Shown: positions 21,931-31,006 of the stretch, piece by piece
How the letters are laid out: every line of letters begins with the position of its first letter
Numbering within the stretch: position 1 is the stretch's first letter
Assembly (NCBI GenBank): GCA_019356535.1
Contig: CP037918.1
Span: forward strand, 930,001 to 994,000
DNA: 64,000 nt
Direction of reading: 5' to 3'
From: Chromatiaceae bacterium
GTDB lineage: Bacteria > Pseudomonadota > Gammaproteobacteria > Chromatiales > Chromatiaceae
The notes under the pieces: model-generated
The model's input: the letters and a program-made list of their open reading frames with translations, nothing else
The model's database searches: none
Told to the model about the DNA's origin: nothing
Position numbers and translations under genes: made by a program

Positions 21931-22269
21931 TCAGCGGCGGCAGCGGGATTCGGGGCGTGTCTGCGCGGGGTCGACCCACACCTGGCCGTTTTCTACCTTC
22001 ACCCGATAGCTGCAGATGGGTTCGTCGGCCGGTTCCTCGTCCGGCTCGCCGGTGGCCAGGTCGAAGTAGCTGCCGTGCAGCGAGCACTTGATACGCCGGC
22101 CCTTGATGCAGCCCAGGGCCAGGGAATAGTCCTCGTGGGTGCACATCTCGTCGACCACGTAGAAGTCGTCGGCGGTACGCACCAGCAGCAGGCGGCGACC
22201 GTCGAGCTCGAAAGCCTTCATCTCGTCGACTGCCAGTTCGTCCGCGGCAGCGATGGCGACGAAGCCCAT
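21931..22269 (-). CDS. Rieske-type [2Fe-2S] ferredoxin
   Basis: Predicted 112-residue soluble protein with the two Rieske iron-sulfur ligand motifs Cys43-Thr-His45 and Cys62-Ser-Leu-His65, linked by DYSLALGCIKG and followed by GSYFDLATGEPDEEPAD, like the small Rieske ferredoxins that donate electrons to oxygenases. No signal peptide. It overlaps the upstream TrpD-fold gene by one base (TGATG), so the two are translated from one message. No oxygenase gene is in the window, so its electron acceptor is unknown. Confidence 0.88.
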   Translation of the reverse strand: MGFVAIAAADELAVDEMKAFELDGRRLLLVRTADDFYVVDEMCTHEDYSLALGCIKGRRIKCSLHGSYFDLATGEPDEEPADEPICSYRVKVENGQVWVDPAQTRPESRCRR

Positions 22270-23387
22270 CAGACCACCCGCTCGGCAGCACGGCCGGAAT
22301 CGAGGATGGCGCGCAGTTGCGCTGCCCCGTCGGCCAGCGAGTCGGCCCGGCCCAGATGGTGCAGGATCAGCGAGCCCGAGTACACCAGCGAGTCATAGGT
22401 CGCGCCCTTCTCGCCGCGCAGCGCGGCCAGGCCCAGTTCGGCGGCGCGTTGTGCCCCGGCGGCGGTGTCGGTGATGGTCACCGCGCCTTCACCCTTCGGC
22501 GTCTGCGGGATGTCTTCGGGGACGGGCACGCAGCGGTGCTCGCTGGCGATGCCGATGCTTGCCGGGTCGATGTCATGAGCGGTCTCCTCGCCGCCGTCGT
22601 GATAGGCGAAGTACTTGCCCGCCTGGCGCAGCGAGGGGATGACGCCGCCCTCCACGCCGCGCACCAGCAGCGCGGAATCGAAACCGGCATGACGCGCCAG
22701 GTCGGCATATACCGGCGGATAGGGCTTGTGCACGTAACCGGTGACGAAGTGGGTCTTGTGACGGCCGGTGATCGGCTTGGCCAGTACCTCGACGGTGGTG
22801 ATCACCGAGCGCTTTATCATCTTGCGGCGCAGCTCGATCAGGTCGTGCAGCTTGGGGGCGAAGTTTGCCTGGTCCACGTAGGCCCAGCCGGGGCCGTCGG
22901 ACAGGCGGCGCGCCGCGGCACGGGTGTCGAGATCGACGTCCACCCCGGCGGCGGCCAGCACATGGCGATGAGTGATGCCGTATTTGGGACCGACCTGGTC
23001 GAGACCATGGCTCACCGTGGCGACACCGGCTTCGGCGAGCAGGGGCGGCAGGAAGGGCGAGGCGGGCAGGGTGCGGTTGTAGCCGTCGTAGGGGTCGGCC
23101 AGGTCGAGTACCTCGTCCACCTCGGCAGTGACCCGGTCGGTGGTCTCGAGGATGGCCGCGAGCACGCCGCGGTTCTCCTCGCGGGTCTCGCGCTTCATGC
23201 GCAGGGCGATCAGGAAGATGGCGGCGCGTACCGGGTCGACCGCGTTCTCGAGCACGCCGAGCATGCCCAGGCGGGCCTCTTCCTCGGCGATGTCCTTGGA
23301 CAGATCGGGCCCGGTGGCGATGCGCTGGATGATCGATGCCATCATGGCGTCGAGTTCGGCGGGCCCGGGAAGGTTCGCTGTAGTCAT
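22269..23387 (-). CDS. TrpD-fold phosphoribosyltransferase-like protein (degenerate PRPP motifs)
   Basis: Predicted 372 residues with the two-domain fold of anthranilate phosphoribosyltransferase: helical N-terminal domain (residues about 10-80), then the glycosyltransferase-family-3 core. TrpD landmarks can be aligned, but key residues differ. The PRPP loop G-T-G-G-D-G is replaced by an A-D-P-Y-D-G-Y stretch, the K-H-G-N-R motif by S-H-G-L-D, and G-P-L-x-N-P by E-V-L-A-K-P. AAGVDVDLDTRAAARRL and DPASIGI remain. It therefore looks like a TrpD2/YbiB-type relative without normal PRPP binding. It is coupled to the Rieske ferredoxin and no tryptophan genes are nearby. Start at 23387 is the best-supported ATG. 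Confidence 0.75.
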   Translation of the reverse strand: MTTANLPGPAELDAMMASIIQRIATGPDLSKDIAEEEARLGMLGVLENAVDPVRAAIFLIALRMKRETREENRGVLAAILETTDRVTAEVDEVLDLADPYDGYNRTLPASPFLPPLLAEAGVATVSHGLDQVGPKYGITHRHVLAAAGVDVDLDTRAAARRLSDGPGWAYVDQANFAPKLHDLIELRRKMIKRSVITTVEVLAKPITGRHKTHFVTGYVHKPYPPVYADLARHAGFDSALLVRGVEGGVIPSLRQAGKYFAYHDGGEETAHDIDPASIGIASEHRCVPVPEDIPQTPKGEGAVTITDTAAGAQRAAELGLAALRGEKGATYDSLVYSGSLILHHLGRADSLADGAAQLRAILDSGRAAERVV

Positions 23388-23467
23388 TGATCGTCTGTCT
23401 CTCGGTTGACAACGGGCCGAAGTATAGGGGATGGCGCGGCGGGAGAAACCGTCCAAAGGGCACTGGA

Positions 23468-24355
23468 TCAGTCGTCGCGCCAGCGACGGGTCAGGTCCGC
23501 ATAGGCGTCGATGCGCCGGTCGCGCAGGAAGGGCCAGATGTTACGCACCGGCTTGCTGCGCGCCAGGTCGATCTCGGCCAGCAGCAGCGTCTCCTCGCTG
23601 CCGGCCTCGGCCAGCAGCTCGCCCTGTGGCCCGCAAACGAAGGAGTGGCCCCAGAAGTCGATGCCGGGGTCGCCTGTGCGTGGCGAGGGCTCGAAGCCGA
23701 CGCGGTTGCAGGCCGCCAGCGGCAGGCCGTTGGCCACCGCATGGCCGCGTTGCACGATGCGCCAGGCATCGAGCTGGCGCTGGCGTTCGTCCTCGGGGTC
23801 GCGGCGGTCCCAGCCGATGGCGGTGGGATAGAGCAGCAGCTCGGCGCCCGCCAGCGCCATCAGCCGCGCCGCCTCGGGATACCACTGGTCCCAGCACACC
23901 AGCACGCCGAGTCGGCCGACCGCAGTGTCGATGGGCGTGAAGCCGCTATCGCCGGGTGTGAAGTAGAACTTCTCGTGAAAGCCTGGGTCCTCGGGGATGT
24001 GCATCTTGCGGTAGCGACCGGCGATACGACCGTCGGTGTCGAATACCACCGCTGTGTTGTGATACAGGCCGGTAGCGCGGTGCTCGAACAGCGAGGCGAC
24101 GATCACCACCGCGTGTTCGGCGGCCAGCCGGCCGAGGCGCTCGGTGGTCGGTCCGGGGACGGGTTCGGCCAGGTCGAAGTGTCGCGGGTCTTCACTCTGG
24201 CAGAAATAGGCGCTGTTGTGCAGTTCCTGCAACAGCACCAGGCGCGCGCCCTGAGCCGCGGCGGTGCGGATCTGCTCGGCGATATGCGCCAGGTTGTGTT
24301 CGGCATCGCCCTGGTGGGCATGCTGGGTCAGCGCGATGGTCAGCTTGCGGCTCAT
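23468..24355 (-). CDS. aguB: N-carbamoylputrescine amidase
   Basis: Nitrilase-superfamily enzyme hydrolysing N-carbamoylputrescine to putrescine, CO2 and ammonia; 295 residues, cytoplasmic. The catalytic triad is visible as Glu44 (LLQELHN), Lys117 (YRKMHIPEDPGFHEKFYF) and Cys154 (VLVCWDQWYPEAARL). DAWRIVQRGHAVANGLP and FWGHSFVCGPQGE are further family features. ATG at 24355 overlaps the aguA stop (ATGA), so the two steps of agmatine-to-putrescine conversion are coupled. Confidence 0.95.
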   Translation of the reverse strand: MSRKLTIALTQHAHQGDAEHNLAHIAEQIRTAAAQGARLVLLQELHNSAYFCQSEDPRHFDLAEPVPGPTTERLGRLAAEHAVVIVASLFEHRATGLYHNTAVVFDTDGRIAGRYRKMHIPEDPGFHEKFYFTPGDSGFTPIDTAVGRLGVLVCWDQWYPEAARLMALAGAELLLYPTAIGWDRRDPEDERQRQLDAWRIVQRGHAVANGLPLAACNRVGFEPSPRTGDPGIDFWGHSFVCGPQGELLAEAGSEETLLLAEIDLARSKPVRNIWPFLRDRRIDAYADLTRRWRDD

Positions 24356-25407
24356 CAGGTGTCCTCGCCGCTGCGCAGCGGCAGCGCTTGCGGGTATTGC
24401 ATGGTCAGGCAGTGCAGGCTGCCATTCTGGCGGATCAGCGGCCGGCAGTCGATGGGGACGATGCGCCGGTCGGGTACGGCTTCGGCGAGGCGGCGTGCCG
24501 CCTCGGTGTCGGCCGCTACCCCATAGACCGGCAACAGCACCGAGCGATTGGTGACCAGGAAGTTGGCGTAGCTGGCGGGCAGGCGGCGGCCGTCGGTATC
24601 GTGGTGTTCGCCGGCGAAAGGCAAGGGGATCAGCCGGTAAGGTCGACCTTCGGCATCGCGGAAGGTGGTCAGTTGCGCGTGCATCGCCGCCAGGGCGGCG
24701 TGGTCGGGGTCGCCTGGTGGAGCGGTGATATGCACGATGGTGTGCGGGTCGGTGAAGCGTGCCAGCACGTCGATGTGGGCATCGGTATCGTCGCCGCTCA
24801 GTGCGCCGTGGTCCAGCCACAGGAAACGCGAGAGACCGAGGTGTTCGCGCAGCAGCGCCTCGATGTCGGCCTGGCCGAGCCCGGGGTTGCGTTTCGGATC
24901 GAGTACGCTGGAACGGGTCGCCAGCAGGGTGCCGCGGCCGTCGGTCTCGATGGCACCGCCCTCCAGCACCAGCCCGTGTCGGCGTAGCGGGGTGTCACCA
25001 AAACAGCCCTGGGCATGCAGGACGGTGGTGATGGCGTCGTCGCGTCGGGCGGCGAACTTGCCGCCCCAGCCGTCGAAGCGGAAGTCGTGCAGGAGGGGCC
25101 TGCCATCGTTCAGGGTGGTCAGTGGGCCGTGATCGCGCGCCCAGGTGTCGTCGCTGTCGGCCAGGCTCCAGAGCAGGCGGCTCGGGGCAATACCGGCCTG
25201 CTGGAGCAGGTCCTGTACGTGCCGCCGGTGGTCGAGGTCGCGACAGACGCAGAGCAGGGGCTCGTCGGCGGTAATCGTGCGGGCGATCTGCAGAAAGACC
25301 GCTTCGACCGCTGGCAGGTCGTCGGCCCAGTCGGTGTCGGGATGCGGCCAGGTGAGCTGGACGCCTGCCTGCGGTTCCCACTCGGCAGGCAGTCGGGGGG
25401 TCAGCAT
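24355..25407 (-). CDS. aguA: agmatine deiminase
   Basis: Converts agmatine to N-carbamoylputrescine plus ammonia, the first step of putrescine synthesis completed by the adjacent aguB. Predicted 350 residues. Features are RLPAEWEPQAGVQLTWPH at the N-terminus, SDDTWARDHGP, FDGWGGKF, LVLEGGAIETDGRGTLL, HGALSGDDTDAHIDVLARF, and the nucleophile Cys333 in NGSLHCLTMQYP. Start at 25407 gives the standard N-terminus. The frame remains open to 25524 and a start at 25467 cannot be excluded because no clear ribosome-binding site marks either. Confidence 0.93.
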   Translation of the reverse strand: MLTPRLPAEWEPQAGVQLTWPHPDTDWADDLPAVEAVFLQIARTITADEPLLCVCRDLDHRRHVQDLLQQAGIAPSRLLWSLADSDDTWARDHGPLTTLNDGRPLLHDFRFDGWGGKFAARRDDAITTVLHAQGCFGDTPLRRHGLVLEGGAIETDGRGTLLATRSSVLDPKRNPGLGQADIEALLREHLGLSRFLWLDHGALSGDDTDAHIDVLARFTDPHTIVHITAPPGDPDHAALAAMHAQLTTFRDAEGRPYRLIPLPFAGEHHDTDGRRLPASYANFLVTNRSVLLPVYGVAADTEAARRLAEAVPDRRIVPIDCRPLIRQNGSLHCLTMQYPQALPLRSGEDT

Positions 25408-25575
25408 GGTATCGAGGAGTCTCTGAAGCAGTTTGTGAAACGCGACTTCGTCGCCGAAAACCGCCATTTTGGCGTTGCCAATCTTCGCAATGGCTTGCTG
25501 TTCCGCGCAATTGGCGCCATGCACTGGTGCATTTCGATCGGCGATCTCATCGTCGCAGGCTTGTTCACCGGTTCC

Positions 25576-25860
25576 TTAGCGCTTGACGACGCTGTGGATG
25601 ACCCGGTCGTACTCGAAGAACACGCTGAAACTCGGGTAGTCCCAGCGGGTAATGGGCGGATCGCCCACCGGCCCCTTGATGGCCAGAGGCTTGCCGAAAC
25701 GGTCTTCGACCCGGGACATGGTCTCGCCGCCACGGGGACGTAGCAGGCCCTGCGGGTTGTTGGGCGGCTGTTTCTCGATGGCTTCGATCAGCAGGGTCTC
25801 GGCAGAGGCGACGGCGCCGAGGCAGAGAAGAACGATCGATAGGGCCAAGGCTCTGTACAT
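25576..25860 (-). CDS. small secreted protein (SmpA-like hypothetical)
   Basis: Predicted 94-residue precursor with signal peptide MYRALALSIVLLCLGAVASA (residues 1-20). The mature part contains the polar stretch K-Q-P-P-N-N-P-Q-G-L-L-R-P-R-G-G-E-T, then RVEDRFGKP and the C-terminal W-D-Y-P-S-F-S-V-F-F-E-Y-D-R-V-I-H-S-V-V, a pattern like the small BamE/SmpA-like fold; that resemblance is weak and function is unknown. AGGGAG lies 5 bases before the ATG at 25860. It is upstream of, and divergent from, lolC. Confidence 0.65.
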   Translation of the reverse strand: MYRALALSIVLLCLGAVASAETLLIEAIEKQPPNNPQGLLRPRGGETMSRVEDRFGKPLAIKGPVGDPPITRWDYPSFSVFFEYDRVIHSVVKR

Positions 25861-25992
25861 GGGGACTCCCTGATGCAAACAGGTGACTCCTGCCACCGGT
25901 CGTCCAAGTGTACAAGTGGCAGCACGGCTGGCAAGTGCTCCGTGTCACAGAGGTTGCCGCCGATCGGCGGCGGTTGTGGTCTAATGTGCGCC

Positions 25993-27240
25993 ATGTTTCG
26001 CCCAGTATCCCTGTTCGTCGGTCTGCGCTATACCCGCTCGCGGCGCAGAAACCATTTCATCTCTTTCATCTCGCTGTTCTCCGCGCTGGGGATTGCGCTG
26101 GGAGTGATCGCGCTGATCACTGTGTTGTCGGTGATGAACGGCTTTCACAAGGAGATCCGCGAGCGCATCCTCGGCATGGCCTCGCATGGCGATGTACAGG
26201 CGCTCGACGGCAGCATGGAGGAATGGCGTCAGGCCATGGAGCAGGTGCGTCGGCATCCTGAGGTGCTGGCTGCTGCGCCCTATATTCAGGCGCAGGCCAT
26301 GCTCACGCACAAGCAATATGTCTCCGGAGCACTGATACGCGGCGTGGACCCGGAGTTCGAGAAGGACGTGGTGGACGTGGCGCAGCACATGCGCGAGGGG
26401 CGCCTGGACGATCTGAAGGCCGGGAGTTACGGCATCATCCTCGGCCGTGAGCTGGCGCAGGCGCTGGCAGTGGAGGTTGGCTCCAGGGTCACCTTGGTGG
26501 TGCCGCAGATGACGGTGACCATCGCGGGCAGCATGCCGCGCCTGCGGCGCTTCACCGTGGTCGGCATCTTCGAGGTCGGGATGCACGAGTATGACAGCGG
26601 GGTGGCCATGATCCATATCCGCGATGCCGCCAGGCTGCTGCGCATGGGTGATGCGGTCACCGGGGTACGCATCCGTATCCGCGACGTGTGGCAGGCGCGC
26701 CGGGTGTCGCTACAACTGGCCAACGGCCTGCCCGGTGTCTACCGGGTACTCAACTGGACCGATTATCACCGCAACTTCTTTGCCGCGCTGAAGATGGAGA
26801 AGCGCATGATGGGACTGCTGTTGTTCCTGATCGTGGTGATCGCGGCATTCAATATCATCACCACCTTGGTCATGATGGTGGTGGACAAGCAGAGCGACAT
26901 CGCGATCATGAAGACATTTGGCGCCTCGCCGGGGATGATCATGCGCATCTTCGTGGTACAGGGCGCGACCTTGGGGGTGGTGGGCACCGTGCTGGGTACC
27001 GTGCTGGGCCTGTTGCTGGCGTTAAACGTGGAAGACGCGGTGGCGGCCATCGAGCGCGCCTTCGGTATTCATTTCATCGATCCCAGCGTCTACTACATCA
27101 GCAAGCTGCCTTCCGACGTGCAGTGGTCGGACGTGGCGCTGGTTGCTGGCGGCTCGCTGTTGCTCAGCCTGTTGATGACTCTGTACCCGGCCTGGCGGGC
27201 CTATCGTACCGAGCCGGCGGAGGCGTTGCGCTATGAGTGA
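25993..27240 (+). CDS. lolC: lipoprotein-releasing permease subunit (LolC/LolF-type)
   Basis: Inner-membrane subunit of the ABC complex that extracts outer-membrane lipoproteins and passes them to LolA. Predicted 415 residues with four helices (about 20-45, 270-295, 325-350 and 380-400) and a periplasmic domain from residue about 50 to 250; the stretch S-M-P-R-L-R-R-F may correspond to the LolA-binding Hook. N-terminus [47 protein letters not shown] is the family signature. ATG at 25984 is an alternative. lolD follows with an 8-base overlap and no second permease gene (lolE) is present, so a LolF-type homodimer is possible. Confidence 0.9.
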   Translation: MFRPVSLFVGLRYTRSRRRNHFISFISLFSALGIALGVIALITVLSVMNGFHKEIRERILGMASHGDVQALDGSMEEWRQAMEQVRRHPEVLAAAPYIQAQAMLTHKQYVSGALIRGVDPEFEKDVVDVAQHMREGRLDDLKAGSYGIILGRELAQALAVEVGSRVTLVVPQMTVTIAGSMPRLRRFTVVGIFEVGMHEYDSGVAMIHIRDAARLLRMGDAVTGVRIRIRDVWQARRVSLQLANGLPGVYRVLNWTDYHRNFFAALKMEKRMMGLLLFLIVVIAAFNIITTLVMMVVDKQSDIAIMKTFGASPGMIMRIFVVQGATLGVVGTVLGTVLGLLLALNVEDAVAAIERAFGIHFIDPSVYYISKLPSDVQWSDVALVAGGSLLLSLLMTLYPAWRAYRTEPAEALRYE

Positions 27241-27913
27241 GGTCGTCCTGCGTGCCGAGGCCCTGCATAAGGCCTTTCAGCTCGGGCCGGACCGGGTAGA
27301 GGTGCTGCGCGGCGTGGACCTGACGATCGAGCGCGGCACCCAGCTCGCTATCGTTGGTGCTTCAGGTTCCGGCAAGAGTACCTTGCTGCATTGCCTGGGC
27401 GGGTTGGAACCGCCCGACCAAGGACGCGTGATCCTGGCGGGGCGTGATTTTAGCGGCCTGCCCGAACCGGTGCGTGGCCACCTGCGCAACCGCCACATTG
27501 GGTTCATCTACCAGTTCCATCACCTGTTGCCCGAGTTCACCGCTCTGGAGAACGTGGCCATGCCGTTGCTGATCCGCGGTGACCGCCCGGTGCAGGCCGA
27601 GGCGGCGGCGACAGCCATCCTGCAGCGGGTGGGGCTCGGCGAGCGCCTGCGCCACAAGCCGGCCGAGCTGTCCGGCGGCGAGCGTCAGCGCACCGCCATT
27701 GCGCGGGCGCTGGTGACCAATCCCTCGTGCGTGCTGGCCGATGAACCGACGGGCAATCTCGATCCACAGACCGCGCAGTCGGTCTATGAACTGCTGCTCG
27801 AAATGCACCGGGAACAGGGTACGGCCTTCGTCATTGTCACCCACGACCGCACTCTGGCGCGGCGCATGCAACAGGTGCTGGAGCTGCGCGACGGGCGTCT
27901 CGAACCGCTCTGA
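27233..27913 (+). CDS. lolD: lipoprotein-releasing ABC transporter ATP-binding protein
   Basis: ATPase driving lipoprotein release from the inner membrane, 226 residues. Walker [10 protein letters not shown] (about residues 42-50), Q-loop [20 protein letters not shown] (typical of LolD/MacB-type ATPases), signature motif [15 protein letters not shown], Walker [12 protein letters not shown] and H-loop [11 protein letters not shown]. Overlaps the end of the permease gene by 8 bases, so co-translated. Converges on the DUF2062 gene. Confidence 0.96.
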   Translation: MSEVVLRAEALHKAFQLGPDRVEVLRGVDLTIERGTQLAIVGASGSGKSTLLHCLGGLEPPDQGRVILAGRDFSGLPEPVRGHLRNRHIGFIYQFHHLLPEFTALENVAMPLLIRGDRPVQAEAAATAILQRVGLGERLRHKPAELSGGERQRTAIARALVTNPSCVLADEPTGNLDPQTAQSVYELLLEMHREQGTAFVIVTHDRTLARRMQQVLELRDGRLEPL

Positions 27914-27916
27914 ACC

Positions 27917-28438
27917 TCAGGTGCGCCGCTGGCGATGTTGTCGGGCACGATACTGGCGCACCACGTGCCAGCGCCAGAATCCGCGTATGCCGATGTAGCC
28001 CAGTACCCCAGCGATCACCCCAACCACGAAACTGCCGAAGTACAACGGCAGCCAGATGGCGTGCAGTTGTGAACCGATCCACTCCAGGCTCATCTGGAAT
28101 CCACCCACGTCTGTCGGTTTGCCCAGTATCCAGGTGCCCACCAGATAGTTGAAGTAGAACACTGGCGGCATGGTCAGTGGGTTGGTCAGCCATACCAGTG
28201 CCACCGCGATCGGCAGATTCACCCGCACCACGATGGCGGTGATCGCCGCTGCGATCATCTGGAAGGGGATAGGGATGGAAGCCCAGAACAATCCCGCGGC
28301 GAAGGCGCCGGAGACCGAGTGCCGGTTCATGTGGAACAGGTTGGGATCAACCAGGAAGTGCGCCAGCCAGCGCAGGTGCCGGTGGTTCCGCACCGTGTGC
28401 GGGTCGGGCGTGTAGCGCTTGAGCAGTTTGCGGGGCAT
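27917..28438 (-). CDS. DUF2062 membrane protein
   Basis: Predicted 173-residue inner-membrane protein of the DUF2062 family. It starts P-R-K-L-L-K-R-Y-T-P-D and has three or so hydrophobic segments (about residues 38-75, 80-110 and 125-152), with the family signature S-V-S-G-A-F-A-A-G-L-F-W-A-S-I-P-I-P-F-Q and W-L-T-N-P-L-T-M-P-P-V-F-Y. Function unknown. ATG 28474 is an alternative start. Nothing in the context suggests a pathway; it lies between lolD and the aap operon. The gap 28439-28691 contains the upstream regions of both this gene and aapJ. Confidence 0.85.
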   Translation of the reverse strand: MPRKLLKRYTPDPHTVRNHRHLRWLAHFLVDPNLFHMNRHSVSGAFAAGLFWASIPIPFQMIAAAITAIVVRVNLPIAVALVWLTNPLTMPPVFYFNYLVGTWILGKPTDVGGFQMSLEWIGSQLHAIWLPLYFGSFVVGVIAGVLGYIGIRGFWRWHVVRQYRARQHRQRRT

Positions 28439-28691
28439 CAGGCGGCGATATTCGGCTGGTTGGTTCGTCGGCATTGAATCACGAGACAGCGGTCTGTACC
28501 AAGTGGCGGGGCGGTAAATTTGGCGCCATTTTGGACCTTCGAGTGCCCGAAAATGGTGCATGGTGACATTGTGTTCACGCATGCCTTGACCTGCACCGGA
28601 GGGCACGCGACACTTGCCGCGATTCGGCCTGCGGGCCGGACATCATCCGAACAATACTAATTGCCTTGTCGAGACAAAGACGGAGGAATTA

Positions 28692-29714
28692 ATGAAGATA
28701 AAACATCTGCTTGCCGGCGGTTCCCTGCTGGCGCTCAGCACCTTGCCGGTCGCGCATGCCGGTGCCACCCTGGATGCAGTGAAAGCCAAGGGCTTCGTTC
28801 AGTGTGGTGTATCTACCGGTCTGCCCGGTTTCTCTGCCACCAATGACAAGGGTCAGTGGACCGGTCTCGATGTAGACGTGTGTCGCGCAGTGGCGGCCGC
28901 CGTATTCGGCGATGCCTCCAAGGTCAAGTACACCCCGCTGACCGCCAAGGAGCGTTTCACCGCTCTGCAATCCGGCGAGATCGACATGCTCTCGCGCAAC
29001 ACTACCTGGACGTTGACCCGCGACACCAACCTCGGTCTCAACTTTGCCGGGGTCAACTACTATGACGGCCAGGGCTTCATGGTGCACAAGAGCCTGGGCG
29101 TGAAGAGCGCCACCGAGCTCGACGGCGCGGCGGTCTGCATCCAGGCCGGCACCACCACCGAGCTGAACCTGGCTGACTACTTCCGTTCCAAGGGCATGAA
29201 GTACACCCCCATCACCTATGACACCTCGGACGAGACGGTGAAGGGCTTCGAGGCCGGTCGTTGCGACGTACTCACCTCCGACCAGTCTCAGCTGTACGCC
29301 CTGCGTATCAAGCTGAAGGATCCGAACAGCGCGGTGGTGCTGCCCGAGATCATCTCCAAGGAGCCGCTGGGCCCGGTGGTTCGCAACGGCGACGACGACT
29401 GGCTGAAGGTCGTGCGCTGGGCGCTGTTCGCCATGATCAACGCCGAGGAGATGGGTGTCACCTCGAAGAACGTGGACGAGGTCCGCAAGACCACCAAGGA
29501 CCCGGGCAAGCAGCGCCTGCTGGGCCTTTCGGGCATCAAGGGACAGGGTCTGCAGATCCGCGACGACTGGGCCTACCAGATCATCAAGCAGGTGGGCAAT
29601 TACGCCGAGGCCTTCGAGCGTAACGTTGGCCAGGGCTCGCCGCTGAAGATCGCCCGCGGCATCAATGCCCTGTGGAAGGATGGCGGCATTCAGTACGCTC
29701 CGCCGATCCGCTGA
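28692..29714 (+). CDS. aapJ: general L-amino-acid ABC transporter, substrate-binding protein
   Basis: Periplasmic binding protein of the Aap/Bzt general amino-acid importer. Predicted 340 residues, signal peptide MKIKHLLAGG then SLLALSTLPVAHA (cleavage about residue 23). Characteristic segments are GFVQCGVSTGLPGFSATNDKG (binding region), GLDVDVCRAVAAAVFGD, YTPLTAKERFTALQSGEIDMLSRNTTWT and ARGINALWKDGGIQYAPPIR at the C-terminus. GGAGGAATTA precedes ATG 28692. It heads aapJQMP. An intrinsic terminator directly downstream suggests higher expression of the binding protein than of the membrane parts. Confidence 0.95.
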   Translation: MKIKHLLAGGSLLALSTLPVAHAGATLDAVKAKGFVQCGVSTGLPGFSATNDKGQWTGLDVDVCRAVAAAVFGDASKVKYTPLTAKERFTALQSGEIDMLSRNTTWTLTRDTNLGLNFAGVNYYDGQGFMVHKSLGVKSATELDGAAVCIQAGTTTELNLADYFRSKGMKYTPITYDTSDETVKGFEAGRCDVLTSDQSQLYALRIKLKDPNSAVVLPEIISKEPLGPVVRNGDDDWLKVVRWALFAMINAEEMGVTSKNVDEVRKTTKDPGKQRLLGLSGIKGQGLQIRDDWAYQIIKQVGNYAEAFERNVGQGSPLKIARGINALWKDGGIQYAPPIR

Positions 29715-29720
29715 GCGATG

Positions 29721-29757
29721 GGCATCCCGCCGTTCCGGCGGGATGCCTGGTTTTTTT
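29721..29757 (+). terminator. intrinsic terminator after aapJ (intra-operon)
   Basis: A 12-bp perfect stem (GGCATCCCGCCG / CGGCGGGATGCC, 3-base loop) is followed by TGG and seven T residues. A second GC-rich hairpin (GGGGGCGC / GCGCCCCC) follows at 29763-29780. Both lie between aapJ and aapQ, so they probably terminate part of the aapJ message. Confidence 0.9.
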
Positions 29758-29809
29758 CTTGGGGGCGCTTTGCGCCCCCGATCTTCTGATACAGACCTGT
29801 AGTAGATCC

Positions 29810-30997
29810 ATGAGCGACGCAAGCAGCGAAAAGGCGCCGGCCGCGGCGAGCTTCTGGCGGGACCCTGAAAAACGTGCCTGGCTGTTCCAGGTCCTGGTAG
29901 TGGCCGTGGTACTCGCGCTGTTCGGCTATATCTTCCAGAACACCCTGCACAACCTGGAAAAGCGCGGCATCAGCACCGGCTTTGCCTTCCTGAACAACGA
30001 GGCGGGCTTCGGGGTTCTGATGAGCCTGATCCCCTATGACGAAACCTATACCTTCGGTCGCACCTTCCTGGTTGGCCTGCTTAACACCCTGCTGGTCTCG
30101 GCGATCGGCATCGTGTTTGCGACCCTGTTCGGATTCATCATCGGTGTGGCCCGGCTGTCGTCCAACTGGATCATCAGCCGCCTGGCAGCACTGTACATCG
30201 AGATCTTCCGCAACCTTCCATTGTTGCTGCAGATCCTCTTCTGGTATTTCGCCATATTGCCCTTGCTGCCACATCCGCGGCAGAGCATCGAGCTGGGAGA
30301 GGCGGTGTTTCTCAACAAGCGTGGCATGTACCTGCCAGCACCGATCACCGAGTCGGGCTTTGGTTGGGTGCTGGCGGCGCTGGGGGTGGCGATCGTTGCC
30401 TCGGTGTTCATAGCGCGCTGGGCGCGCCACCGCCAGGACACCACCGGCCAGACCTTTCCCGTGTTCTGGACCTCGCTGGGGTTGATCGTCTTCCTGCCCT
30501 GGCTGGCCTTTGGTATCACCGGCTTCCCCTTGTCGTGGGAATACCCGGAGCTCCGGGGCTTCAACTTCCGCGGCGGCATCACCGTGATTCCAGAGCTGTT
30601 CGCGCTGGCATTGGCGCTGAGCATCTATACTGCGGCCTACATCGCTGAGATCGTGCGTTCGGGCATCCAGTCGGTCAGCCATGGACAGACCGAGGCCGCC
30701 TATGCCCTGGGTCTCAAGCCCGGGCAAACCCTGCGCCTGGTCATCATCCCGCAGGCGATGCGAGTGATCATCCCGCAGCTCACATCGCAGTACCTCAACC
30801 TGACCAAGAACTCGTCGCTGGCCCCGGCCATCGGCTATCCCGACCTGGTGGCCCTGTTTGCTGGCACCACGCTCAATCAGACTGGGCAGGCAGTCGAGAT
30901 CATCGGCATCACCATGGGGGTGTATCTCACCATCAGCCTGAGTATCTCGGCCTTCATGAACTGGTACAACAAGCGCATGGCGCTGGTGGAGCGGTAG
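29810..30997 (+). CDS. aapQ: general L-amino-acid ABC transporter, permease
   Basis: Inner-membrane permease subunit, 395 residues. It begins with a cytoplasmic tail and a first helix (residues about 24-46), followed by the long Aap-specific insertion (NTLHNLEKRGISTGFAFLNNEAGFG), then the HisMQ-type core with R-N-L-P-L-L-L-Q-I-L-F and the EAA-like loop around E-A-A-Y-A-L-G-L-K-P-G-Q-T (residues about 297-309). The C-terminal IPQLTSQYLNLTKNSSLAPAIGYPDL is strongly conserved. Start at 29810 follows the terminator by 52 bases. Followed closely by aapM. Confidence 0.94.
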   Translation: MSDASSEKAPAAASFWRDPEKRAWLFQVLVVAVVLALFGYIFQNTLHNLEKRGISTGFAFLNNEAGFGVLMSLIPYDETYTFGRTFLVGLLNTLLVSAIGIVFATLFGFIIGVARLSSNWIISRLAALYIEIFRNLPLLLQILFWYFAILPLLPHPRQSIELGEAVFLNKRGMYLPAPITESGFGWVLAALGVAIVASVFIARWARHRQDTTGQTFPVFWTSLGLIVFLPWLAFGITGFPLSWEYPELRGFNFRGGITVIPELFALALALSIYTAAYIAEIVRSGIQSVSHGQTEAAYALGLKPGQTLRLVIIPQAMRVIIPQLTSQYLNLTKNSSLAPAIGYPDLVALFAGTTLNQTGQAVEIIGITMGVYLTISLSISAFMNWYNKRMALVER

Positions 30998-31006
30998 GAG
31001 ATGGAC

